DNA from: Laribacter sp.
GTDB lineage: Bacteria; Pseudomonadota; Gammaproteobacteria; Burkholderiales; Aquaspirillaceae
Reading direction: 5' to 3'
NCBI GenBank assembly: GCA_018055005.1
Contig: JAGPIM010000003.1
Coordinates: 1 to 39,921, forward strand
Length of the DNA: 39,921 bases
A program made the translations under genes and the position numbers. A model generated the notes under the pieces. That model did no database searches and was not told the origin of the DNA. It saw nothing but the letters and a program-made list of their open reading frames with translations. Shown here piece by piece: positions 1-8,182 of the stretch (position 1 is its first letter; the number at the start of each line of letters is the position of its first letter).

Positions 1-25
1 TCCGTCAATTTGCCTCTTTTCCTAT

Positions 26-370
26 GTGTGCCCGATTCCGGTGTACGACGAGCCACGTGAGGATCGCCGGGTCAGTGGTCAGCCACGCCGGACGACCTGG
101 AACCATTACGACAGCGATGACGGCGTAGTGTCTGCCGGCGTGTGGGCCTGCGAAACCGGCCGCTGGCGCATTACATTTGCTGCGGACAAGGAAGAATTCT
201 TTGCCGTGCTGGAAGGCCGGGTTCGACTGTGGGACGCCGACGGTGTGGCCGTCGAGGTGCGGGCCGGGGATGCCGCAGTGATCCCGGCCGGCTTTCGTGG
301 TGAGTTCGAGGTCTGCGAGCCCGTACGCAAGTTTTACGTGGTGGTATCGCGCAACGGCGGAAAAGCGTGA
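26..370 (+). CDS. Cupin-fold protein (EutQ/DUF861-like), start uncertain, possibly 5'-incomplete
   Basis: This is a single-domain small beta-barrel (cupin) protein of the DUF861/EutQ-like group. Visible family landmarks are RTTWNHY near residue 22, GVWACETGRWRI around 38-49, the turn EEFFAVLEGRVRLWD around 56-70, and GDAAVIPAGFRGEFEV around 81-96 followed by the RKFYVVV strand. The usual cupin metal histidines are not obvious, as is common in this subgroup, so the biochemical function is unknown. The GTG at 26 is the first start in this frame, but the frame stays open to the window edge and family members often have about ten more N-terminal residues. The gene may therefore begin upstream. 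Its stop overlaps the start of the next gene by one base (TGATG), suggesting co-translation. Confidence 0.75.
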   Translation: MCPIPVYDEPREDRRVSGQPRRTTWNHYDSDDGVVSAGVWACETGRWRITFAADKEEFFAVLEGRVRLWDADGVAVEVRAGDAAVIPAGFRGEFEVCEPVRKFYVVVSRNGGKA

Positions 371-690
371 TGAAGGCCGCCGGCCGTTGCGGCATGCGCC
401 GGGTGCTTGTAGCCGGACTGGTGGCCGCCCTGCTTGCCGGTTGTGCCAGCTCGCGGTTGACCAGCGCCAACTATGCCCGGATCGGCGACGGCATGGACCG
501 GGCTGACGTGGTGGCCATCCTGGGGGAACCCACTGAAATGATCAGCGGTTCGCTGATGGGGGAGAGCGGAGGAGGCGCCGTGTGGCGGCAAGGGGATACG
601 GTGGTCGTCATCCAGTTTGCCGGTGACCGGGTTGCCGGCAAGCAGATCGTCAAGGGGCGTGCCGTCGGTTTACTGGACTGGCTGGAATGA
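370..690 (+). CDS. Small outer-membrane lipoprotein, BamE/SmpA-like fold
   Basis: This is a 106-residue secreted lipoprotein. After a basic N-terminus comes a hydrophobic stretch ending in the lipobox LLAGC, with the lipidated cysteine at residue 25. The mature part contains YARIGDGMDRADVVAILGEPTEM, the pattern 'I..GM....V...LG.P' typical of the SmpA/OmlA/BamE-like fold, followed by beta strands. It is too short and too divergent for me to call it BamE itself; other short lipoproteins share this fold. I chose the ATG at 370, which overlaps the stop of the cupin gene, over the GTG one codon earlier. A terminator follows 18 bases after the stop, so this is the last gene of its transcript. Confidence 0.75.
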   Translation: MKAAGRCGMRRVLVAGLVAALLAGCASSRLTSANYARIGDGMDRADVVAILGEPTEMISGSLMGESGGGAVWRQGDTVVVIQFAGDRVAGKQIVKGRAVGLLDWLE

Positions 691-707
691 TCTGGCCCGT
701 GAGGCAG

Positions 708-739
708 AAAAGGCGGCCCTGAGAGAGGTCGCCTTTTTT
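708..739. terminator. Bidirectional intrinsic terminator
   Basis: A GC-rich stem built from AAGGCG/CGCCTT plus an imperfect GCC/GGT extension is flanked by an A-run on the left and six T on the right. It lies between the lipoprotein gene (plus) and the end of the AraC-family gene (minus) and can serve both convergent transcripts. Confidence 0.8.
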
Positions 740-742
740 CCG

Positions 743-1759
743 TCATGCCTCGTTGTGCTTGGCAGGCAGCGCCCGCTGGGCGCGTTCTTCGCGCGGCGTG
801 ATGCCGAAGTGGTTGCGGTAAGTACTGGAAAAGTGCGGGCCGCTGGAAAAACCGCACGACAGGCCGATTTGCACAATGGACTTGCTTGTTTGCTGCAACA
901 GCTGCCGGGCGCGGTTGAGGCGCAATTCCAGGTAATAGCGTGACGGCACCGTGTTGAGATACTGCTTGAACAGGCGCTCGAGCTGTCGCCGTGACACGCC
1001 GACGTAAAAGGCGATGTCGTCGGTCGACAGCGGCTCTTCAATGTTGGCCTCCATCAGGCTGACGGCTTCGGTGAGCTTGGGCTGGCTGCCGCCGATACGG
1101 GTAGCCAGCGGGATGCGCTGGCGCTCGCTGCCCGGACGGATGCGCTCAAGACTGAAGCGTTCGGAAATCTCGGCGGCAAACTCGTTGCCATGCTGCTGGC
1201 CGATCAGCGTCAGCATGAAATCCAGCGTGGCCGCTCCCCCGGCGCAACTGGCTCTTTGCCGGTCAATTTCAAAGAGGTTGGACGATACGATTACGTCATC
1301 AAATGCTTCGGAAAAGCGTGCCATCTCTTCCCAGTGGATGGTGGAGCGGTATCCGGACAACAGGCCGATGCGGGCCAGCAGGAAACTGGCGGTTTCCATA
1401 CCGGCAATCAGGCAGCCTTCCTGGGCAAACGGCATCAGTTGCTGGGCCAGCAGGTCGCAGTCGAAGTCGACGTTCAGGTCGTCGGCAAACACGAAAATGC
1501 CGTCAAGCTTGGGTGCGAATTCGGGTGCCAGATCGGCTGCCAGATCAATGCCGTTGGCCGCACGCACCCGGCCACCGTCCAGCGACAGCGTCAGGGTGTC
1601 GTAGAGCTTGCGTTCGGCGCGGTCGTTGGCCGCGGCAAGTACGTCCATTGCCAGTGCGTAGCTCGACAGCGAGAAACGCGGCAGCAGCAGGAAGCCATAA
1701 CGCCTGAGCGTTGGCGGCGCAGAGTCAGCGTGGAGTCGTTTGCGGAGCGGAATGGGCAC
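743..1759 (-). CDS. argR: AraC-family transcription regulator, ArgR-like (arginine/AST control), with DJ-1/PfpI-type N-terminal domain
   Basis: This is a GlxA-type AraC regulator. The N-terminal half starts at RRYGFLLLPRFSLSSYALAMDVL and is a DJ-1/PfpI-like sensing domain with the usual LSGYRSTIHWEEMARFSE block. The C-terminal hundred residues are the double helix-turn-helix, including LMEANIEEPLSTDDIAFYVG and IGLSCGFSSGPHFSS. From memory this half closely matches Pseudomonas aeruginosa ArgR, the AraC-type activator of the arginine succinyltransferase genes (not the hexameric ArgR of E. coli). The argD-aruF-aruG operon in this window is the obvious candidate target. The start is uncertain: GTG at 1759 gives 338 residues and TTG at 1822 gives 359; neither has a good ribosome site. 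The gene is monocistronic and ends at a bidirectional terminator. Confidence 0.75.
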   Translation of the reverse strand: MPIPLRKRLHADSAPPTLRRYGFLLLPRFSLSSYALAMDVLAAANDRAERKLYDTLTLSLDGGRVRAANGIDLAADLAPEFAPKLDGIFVFADDLNVDFDCDLLAQQLMPFAQEGCLIAGMETASFLLARIGLLSGYRSTIHWEEMARFSEAFDDVIVSSNLFEIDRQRASCAGGAATLDFMLTLIGQQHGNEFAAEISERFSLERIRPGSERQRIPLATRIGGSQPKLTEAVSLMEANIEEPLSTDDIAFYVGVSRRQLERLFKQYLNTVPSRYYLELRLNRARQLLQQTSKSIVQIGLSCGFSSGPHFSSTYRNHFGITPREERAQRALPAKHNEA

Positions 1760-1897
1760 GATAAGCAGCCAAGTAAGCGAACCTGCACAGCATTCGCCGG
1801 GTGAGAGTAAACAGGACGGCAACCTATAGAAGTTTAACCTGAAATACCGATTTATGCGGAATTGTTCACAATACTCTGTTATGGCGCAAATTCATCC

Positions 1898-2521
1898 TCA
1901 ATGATTGAGCATCGGAAACAGCCGGTACAGCCCGTTGACAATGACTTCCACCGACACGGCAGCCAGCACCATGCCCATCACCCGGTTGACAATGTTGATG
2001 CCGGTCTGGCCGAGCATGCGGCTGATGGGTGTGGCGGCACGCAGGGCCACATAGCAGGTGACGGCGATCAGGCCGCAGGCCAGCAGCAGCATCAAAAGTT
2101 CTATCCAGTCGTGCGAAGTGCTGGCGTAGATGATGATGGTGGACATGGTGCCCGGACCGGTCATCAGCGGAATGGCCAGCGGTACGACGGCGATGTTGGT
2201 CTTGAACTCGGCTTCTTCCTGCTCCTGGCGCGTGGTCTTGGTCGGGGTCTGCTTGGCGTTCATCATGGCGATGGCAATCAGCATCATCAGGATGCCGCCG
2301 CCGACCTGAAACGACCCGACGCTGATGTTCAGGAATTTCAGGATGGTTTCGCCCAGCAGGGCAAAGGTGACCGTGACGATGGCCACCGCTTTGGATGTGG
2401 TCAGCGCAATGCGCTGGCGCTCTTCTGCCGTCGAGTTGGGGGTCAGGCTGATGAAGATCGGAATGGCCCCGATCGGGTTGACCAGCACGAGAAGCGCAAT
2501 GAATATCTTGAAGACTTCCAT
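1898..2521 (-). CDS. marC: MarC family inner-membrane protein
   Basis: This is a 207-residue integral membrane protein of the MarC/YhgN (UPF0056) family with about six hydrophobic segments. Family signatures visible are LLVLVNPIGAIPIFISLT near the N-terminus, VGGGILMMLIAIAMM in the middle and VPLAIPLMTGPGTMSTIII in the second half; the last two resemble half-membrane loops of transporters. Its substrate is not established; the old link to multiple antibiotic resistance was not confirmed. The ATG at 2521 fits the family's N-terminus. An open extension upstream runs through the dapE terminator and is not believable. It lies only 24 bases after that terminator, so its promoter must overlap or precede the dapE end. 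Confidence 0.88.
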   Translation of the reverse strand: MEVFKIFIALLVLVNPIGAIPIFISLTPNSTAEERQRIALTTSKAVAIVTVTFALLGETILKFLNISVGSFQVGGGILMMLIAIAMMNAKQTPTKTTRQEQEEAEFKTNIAVVPLAIPLMTGPGTMSTIIIYASTSHDWIELLMLLLACGLIAVTCYVALRAATPISRMLGQTGINIVNRVMGMVLAAVSVEVIVNGLYRLFPMLNH

Positions 2522-2544
2522 GGTTATCCGGAATTTCGCACAAA

Positions 2545-4037
<1,493 letters not shown>

Positions 4038-4086
4038 GATCGGGTCGGTTCGGGTTGAGCTGCCGGTCGGCAGCGGAAAGTGGGCG

Positions 4087-4095
4087 ACTATAGCA
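4087..4095 (-). promoter_or_regulatory. Candidate extended -10 promoter of yffB-dapE
   Basis: On the minus strand TGCTATAGT matches an extended -10 element (TGnTATAAT). It lies about 50 bases before the yffB start and just downstream of the fadD terminator. No convincing -35 box is present, as often tolerated with an extended -10. Confidence 0.5.
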
Positions 4096-4141
4096 TGCAG
4101 ACTTGTCGTTGTTATGTCGCCACGGCGGCGTGACAGACAAG

Positions 4142-4168
4142 AAAACGGCCATGTGCAACACATGGCCG
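4142..4168 (-). terminator. Intrinsic terminator of fadD
   Basis: On the minus strand CGGCCATGTG, a three-base loop and CACATGGCCG form a perfect ten-base-pair stem followed by TTTTCTT. It lies 31 bases after the fadD stop. Confidence 0.9.
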
Positions 4169-4198
4169 GGATGGCTGGAAATGCCGGAATGCCGCGGC

Positions 4199-5869
4199 TC
4201 AGGCCGTGGTTTCGTCCCTGAGGGCGCGGCGCAGGATCTTGCCGACGTTGGTCTTGGGCAGTTCGTTACGGAATTCTACGAATTTTGGAACTTTGTAACC
4301 GGTCAGGTTGGCCTTGCAGTGTTCGATGATGTCTCGCTCGGTCAGTGCCGGATCCTTGCGGACGACGAATACCTTGACGACTTCGCCCGACTTGTCGTCC
4401 GGCAGGCCGATGCAGGCCACCTCAAGTACTCCCGGATGCATGGCGACCACGTCCTCGATTTCGTTCGGGTAAACGTTGAAACCCGAAACCAGGATCATGT
4501 CCTTTTTGCGGTCGACCAGCTTGACGAAGCCGTCGGGAGTGATGACCGCCATGTCACCGGTGGCCAGAAAGCCGTCCTGCCCCAGCACTTTGGCGGTTTC
4601 TTCCGGCCGGTTCCAGTAGCCTTTCATGACCTGCGGACCCTTGATGAACAGTTCGCCGGCCTCACCCATGGGGACTTCGCACCCTTCCAGATCACGGATC
4701 TGGATGTCGGTGGAGGGCACGGGCAGGCCGATGCAGCCGTTGTAGGCCGGCAGGGTCAACGGGTTGATGCAGGCGGCCGGGCTGGTTTCGGTCAGGCCGT
4801 AGGCTTCGATCAGCGGAATGCCGGTGACCTGTTTCCATTTGTCTGCCACGGCTTTCTGGACCGCCATGCCGCCTCCGAGTACAACCCGCCAGCTGGAAAA
4901 ATCAAGCCTGGCAAAGTCCGGGTGGTTGAGCAGGGCGTTGAACAGGGTGTTGACGCCGGTCATGGCCGTAACCTTGTACTTGCCCATTTCCTTGATGAAG
5001 CCCGGGATGTCGCGCGGATTGGTGATCAGGATGTTGAGGGCGCCGGAGCGGGTGAAGACCATCAGGTTCGCCGTCAGCGAGAAGATGTGGTAGAGCGGCA
5101 GGGCGGTGACGATGATTTCCTGTCCGGGGCGGACCTGGTTTTTCACCCATTCGGCAGCTTGCTGCATGTTGGCCACGATGTTGCCGTGGGTGAGCATGGC
5201 ACCTTTGGAAACGCCGGTGGTGCCGCCGGTGTACTGGAGGAAGGCAATGTCGTCGTGGGTCAGCGCTGCATCCTGGCAGCTGCTCTGGCGCCCGGCGGCC
5301 AGTGCATCCAGGAAGCGGACATGGCCTGGCAGCCGGTAGGGCGGCACCATCTTCTTCACCTTGCGCAGCACGAAGTTGACGATGGTCCGCTTGGGGAAGC
5401 CAAGGAGGTCGCCTACGCCAGTGACGATGACTTGCTTGACCGGGGTTCGGCGGATCACCTGCTCCAGCACGCTGGCAAAATTCTCGACGATCACGATGGC
5501 GTCGGCGCCGGCATCCTTGAGCTGGTGTTCAAGTTCGCGCGGCGTATAGAGCGGGTTGACGTTGACCACGGTATAGCCGGCCCGCAGGATGCCGAATACC
5601 GCAACCGGGTATTGCAGCAGATTGGGCATCATGACGGCCACGCGGTTGCCGCGGACAAGCTTGAGCCGGTTTTGCAGGTAGGAGCCGAATTCGCGGCTCA
5701 GGACATCCAGTTCGCCGTAGCTCAGCACCTTGTCCATGTTGGCCATGGCCGGACGGTCACGAAACTGTTCGACGGCCTGACGGAAGACGTCCGGGATCGA
5801 GGCGAACTCGTTGGTGTCGACTTCATGACGCACTCCCGGCTCGTAATTCTTGAACCAGATCTTTTCCAT
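4199..5869 (-). CDS. fadD: Long-chain fatty acid-CoA ligase
   Basis: FadD activates long-chain fatty acids with ATP and CoA (adenylate then thioester) for beta-oxidation, at the inner face of the cytoplasmic membrane. The 556-residue length is typical. The phosphate-binding AMP motif YTGGTTGVSKGAMLTH begins at residue 213. Further adenylation motifs are YGLTETSP, the ATGDMAVITPDGFVKLVDRKKD hinge region and the C-terminal lysine in PKTNVGKILRR. I chose the ATG at 5869 because GAGGAGAG lies seven bases upstream and because earlier ATGs would fall in or at the operator and promoter. The gene is alone in its transcript. A palindrome at 5958-5971 suggests control by a TetR-type fatty-acid regulator. 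Confidence 0.95.
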   Translation of the reverse strand: MEKIWFKNYEPGVRHEVDTNEFASIPDVFRQAVEQFRDRPAMANMDKVLSYGELDVLSREFGSYLQNRLKLVRGNRVAVMMPNLLQYPVAVFGILRAGYTVVNVNPLYTPRELEHQLKDAGADAIVIVENFASVLEQVIRRTPVKQVIVTGVGDLLGFPKRTIVNFVLRKVKKMVPPYRLPGHVRFLDALAAGRQSSCQDAALTHDDIAFLQYTGGTTGVSKGAMLTHGNIVANMQQAAEWVKNQVRPGQEIIVTALPLYHIFSLTANLMVFTRSGALNILITNPRDIPGFIKEMGKYKVTAMTGVNTLFNALLNHPDFARLDFSSWRVVLGGGMAVQKAVADKWKQVTGIPLIEAYGLTETSPAACINPLTLPAYNGCIGLPVPSTDIQIRDLEGCEVPMGEAGELFIKGPQVMKGYWNRPEETAKVLGQDGFLATGDMAVITPDGFVKLVDRKKDMILVSGFNVYPNEIEDVVAMHPGVLEVACIGLPDDKSGEVVKVFVVRKDPALTERDIIEHCKANLTGYKVPKFVEFRNELPKTNVGKILRRALRDETTA

Positions 5870-5957
5870 GGGTGTCTCTCCTCGGTTGCGCTGCTGTAGC
5901 GCAGGTCTTGTATGTCTGCCTGGTGCGGTCATGTTGAGTGTGGTTGACATGACAAAC

Positions 5958-5971
5958 CAAACGTCCGTTTG
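5958..5971. promoter_or_regulatory. PsrA/FadP-like operator palindrome before fadD
   Basis: CAAACG-TC-CGTTTG is a perfect 6+2+6 inverted repeat in the fadD leader. From memory it resembles the CAAAC...GTTTG operators bound by TetR-family fatty-acid regulators (PsrA, FadP) in proteobacteria. A candidate minus-strand promoter lies just upstream (-35 TTTACG complement at 6006-6011, -10 TAAAGT complement at 5982-5987, 18-base spacer), putting the palindrome just after the transcription start, where a repressor would block. Confidence 0.6.
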
Positions 5972-6089
5972 ATTTTGGGGGACTTTAGCCCAGTTATCCG
6001 CATGTCGTAAAGAGAGGGGCGCGAGCCGAAGCGTGTACCTCCCGCCAAAGATAAGGCACGGCGCGGTTTTCTTCCGGCGGAAAAGCAGG

Positions 6090-6131
6090 TAAAATCCAAT
6101 TGTTTAGGGATGGGCGTTTCGCCCATTTTTT
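6090..6131 (+). promoter_or_regulatory. rimP-nusA operon promoter -10 and leader hairpin with U-run
   Basis: A TAAAAT box at 6090-6095 could be the -10 of the operon promoter; the -35 is poor. A stem follows at once: ATGGGCG (6110-6116), a TTT loop and CGCCCAT (6120-6126), then five more T. This has the form of an intrinsic terminator placed 20 bases before the rimP start. It could be an attenuator of the operon or the end of a short upstream transcript. Confidence 0.6.
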
Positions 6132-6150
6132 ATTTGCGGAACGAAACTGA

Positions 6151-6576
6151 ATGGATGTCCGTACGTTGTTGGAAACCACCCTGTCCGGGTTGGGTTATGA
6201 ACTGGTCGATTTCGAGCTCGGGCATGGCGGCCTGATGCGCGTATTCATCGACGCGCCGGCAGGAATTGCGCTGGATGATTGCGTCAAGGTGAGCAACCAC
6301 CTGACGCGGCTTTTCACTGTGGAAAATATCGATTATGACCGGCTGGAAGTCAGCTCGCCCGGTCTTGACCGGCCGTTGACGCGCGAAGCGGATTATGTGC
6401 GCTTTGCCGGAGAGAAGGTACGCATCAAGACACGCCAGCTGATTGGCGAGCGCAAGAAGTTTGCCGGCACGCTGGTCGGGCTGACAGACGGACAGGTCGA
6501 ACTCGATATCGATGGCGAGCGCGTGGCGATTCCGCTTGCCAGCATCGACAAGGCCCGGCTTGACCCGCAGTTTTAA
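6151..6576 (+). CDS. rimP: Ribosome maturation factor RimP
   Basis: RimP binds the 30S precursor and assists assembly of the S12 region. The 141-residue length is usual. The N-terminal alpha-beta domain shows [21 protein letters not shown] and the conserved [12 protein letters not shown] turn near residue 69, which is the family hallmark. The C-terminal SH3-like barrel covers the final 60 residues. The ATG at 6151 is preceded by a weak GCGGA site and by the leader hairpin. It is the first gene of the rimP-nusA-infB block, an arrangement conserved across proteobacteria. Confidence 0.95.
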   Translation: MDVRTLLETTLSGLGYELVDFELGHGGLMRVFIDAPAGIALDDCVKVSNHLTRLFTVENIDYDRLEVSSPGLDRPLTREADYVRFAGEKVRIKTRQLIGERKKFAGTLVGLTDGQVELDIDGERVAIPLASIDKARLDPQF

Positions 6577-6610
6577 GCGGGCAAACGGGGACAGCCGACT
6601 GCGGCGATAG

Positions 6611-6627
6611 CCCACAGGATGTGTGGG
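6611..6627 (+). promoter_or_regulatory. Small hairpin in front of the nusA ribosome-binding site
   Basis: CCCACA-GGATG-TGTGGG forms a six-base-pair stem between rimP and nusA, about 10 bases before the GGAGG ribosome-binding site. There is no U-run, so it is not a terminator. It may stabilise or expose the nusA initiation site; this is inference. Confidence 0.4.
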
Positions 6628-6647
6628 TGCAAGAATTCGGAGGAATC

Positions 6648-8141
6648 ATGAGTCGCGAAATTCTGTTGCTGGTGGATGCACTGGCACGTGAAAAAAACGT
6701 CAGCAAGGACATCGTTTTCGGTGCCCTTGAACTGGCTCTGGCTTCGGCCACCAAAAAGAAAATCAGCCAGGATACCAATCAGGACGAAATCGACGTGCGT
6801 GTGTCGATCGACCGGCAGACTGGCGCCTATGAAACCTTCCGCCGCTGGACCGTGGTGGAAGACAACGACCATGAATTCCCCAGCCGCCAGATCGCCATGT
6901 CTGACGCGGCCGAGCACGAAGTCGAAGCCGTTGTCGGAACCATCAAGGAGGAGCCGGTCGAGGCTATCGAATTCGGTCGTATCGGAGCCCAGACTGCCAA
7001 GCAGGTCATCCTGCAGAAGATTCGTGATGCCGAGCGTGAGCAGGTGCTTAACGACTTCCTGGACCGCAACGAAAAACTGGTGTCAGGAGCCATCAAGCGT
7101 ATTGAGCGCGGCAATGTGATCATTGATCTTGGCAAGCTCGAAGCCCTGCTGCCGCGTGAGCAGCAAATCCCCAAGGAAAACCTGCGGGTCGGTGACCGGG
7201 TCAAGGCCTACCTGCTGCGCGTGGACCGCATGGGGCGCGGGCCGCAGATCATCCTCTCGCGCATTGCGCCGCAGTTCATTACCGAGCTTTTCCGTCAGGA
7301 AGTGCCGGAAATCGACGACGGCATGCTTGAAATCAAGGGCTGCGCCCGTGATGCAGGCAGCCGTGCCAAGATCGCCGTCAAGGCCAATGACCCGCGTCTT
7401 GATCCGCAAGGCACTTGCATCGGCATGCGCGGTTCGCGCGTGCAGGCCGTGACCAACGAGCTGGGCGGTGAGCGTGTCGACATCGTGCTGTGGGCTGGCG
7501 ACATCGTGCAGTACGTCATCAATGCCCTGTCGCCGGCCGAGGTGCAGCGCATCCTGATCGACGAAGACAAGCACGCCATGGATGTCGTCGTGGCCGAAGA
7601 CCAGCTGGCGCTGGCCATCGGTCGAGGCGGCCAGAACGTGCGTCTGGCTTCCGAGCTGACCGGTTGGGTGCTAAACATCATGACCGTGGCCGAAGCCGAG
7701 GAAAAGCACGAGGCAGAAGACGCCGCCATGAAGCGGCTCTTCATGGATGCCCTGGATGTCGACCAGGACGTGGCCGACGTGCTGGCCAGCGAAGGCTTTA
7801 CCACGCTGGAAGAAATTGCCTACGTACCGCTCGAGGAAATGCTGCAGATCAGCTATTTCGACGCTGAAACCGTCAACGAGCTGCGCAGCCGTGCCCGTGA
7901 AGCCCTGCTGACCCAGGCAATCGCATCAGAAGAAAAGATGAACAGCGTCGAAGAAGCCCTGCGCGAACTGCCGGGCATGACGCAGGACGTCTTGGTCAAG
8001 CTGGCCGAAAATGGCGTCACCACCCGTGACGACCTGGCCGACCTCGCCGTCGATGAGCTGGCCGACATGACCAACATCACCGAAGACGAGGCCCGCGCAC
8101 TGATCATGAAGGCGCGCGAGCACTGGTTTGAACAGAAGTAA
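6648..8141 (+). CDS. nusA: Transcription termination/antitermination factor NusA
   Basis: NusA binds RNA polymerase and nascent RNA, promoting pausing, intrinsic termination and rRNA antitermination. The 497-residue protein has the N-terminal polymerase-binding domain (1-125), an S1 domain (about 135-200), two KH domains ([15 protein letters not shown] and [13 protein letters not shown] loops) and two C-terminal acidic helix-hairpin repeats after residue 350, as in E. coli. The ATG at 6648 has an excellent GGAGG site seven bases upstream, so the in-frame GTG at 6621 is rejected. It sits between rimP and infB. In E. coli NusA represses its own operon, which may be relevant to the leader hairpin before rimP. 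Confidence 0.97.
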   Translation: MSREILLLVDALAREKNVSKDIVFGALELALASATKKKISQDTNQDEIDVRVSIDRQTGAYETFRRWTVVEDNDHEFPSRQIAMSDAAEHEVEAVVGTIKEEPVEAIEFGRIGAQTAKQVILQKIRDAEREQVLNDFLDRNEKLVSGAIKRIERGNVIIDLGKLEALLPREQQIPKENLRVGDRVKAYLLRVDRMGRGPQIILSRIAPQFITELFRQEVPEIDDGMLEIKGCARDAGSRAKIAVKANDPRLDPQGTCIGMRGSRVQAVTNELGGERVDIVLWAGDIVQYVINALSPAEVQRILIDEDKHAMDVVVAEDQLALAIGRGGQNVRLASELTGWVLNIMTVAEAEEKHEAEDAAMKRLFMDALDVDQDVADVLASEGFTTLEEIAYVPLEEMLQISYFDAETVNELRSRAREALLTQAIASEEKMNSVEEALRELPGMTQDVLVKLAENGVTTRDDLADLAVDELADMTNITEDEARALIMKAREHWFEQK

Positions 8142-8182
8142 CGCCCGGCGAACCGGACGAGAAGCATGGAACAGGAAACCGC

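Noticed and set aside
4103..5899. A 598-codon open frame antisense to fadD
   Set aside because: It runs through the fadD terminator, and the opposite strand encodes a full-length acyl-CoA ligase.
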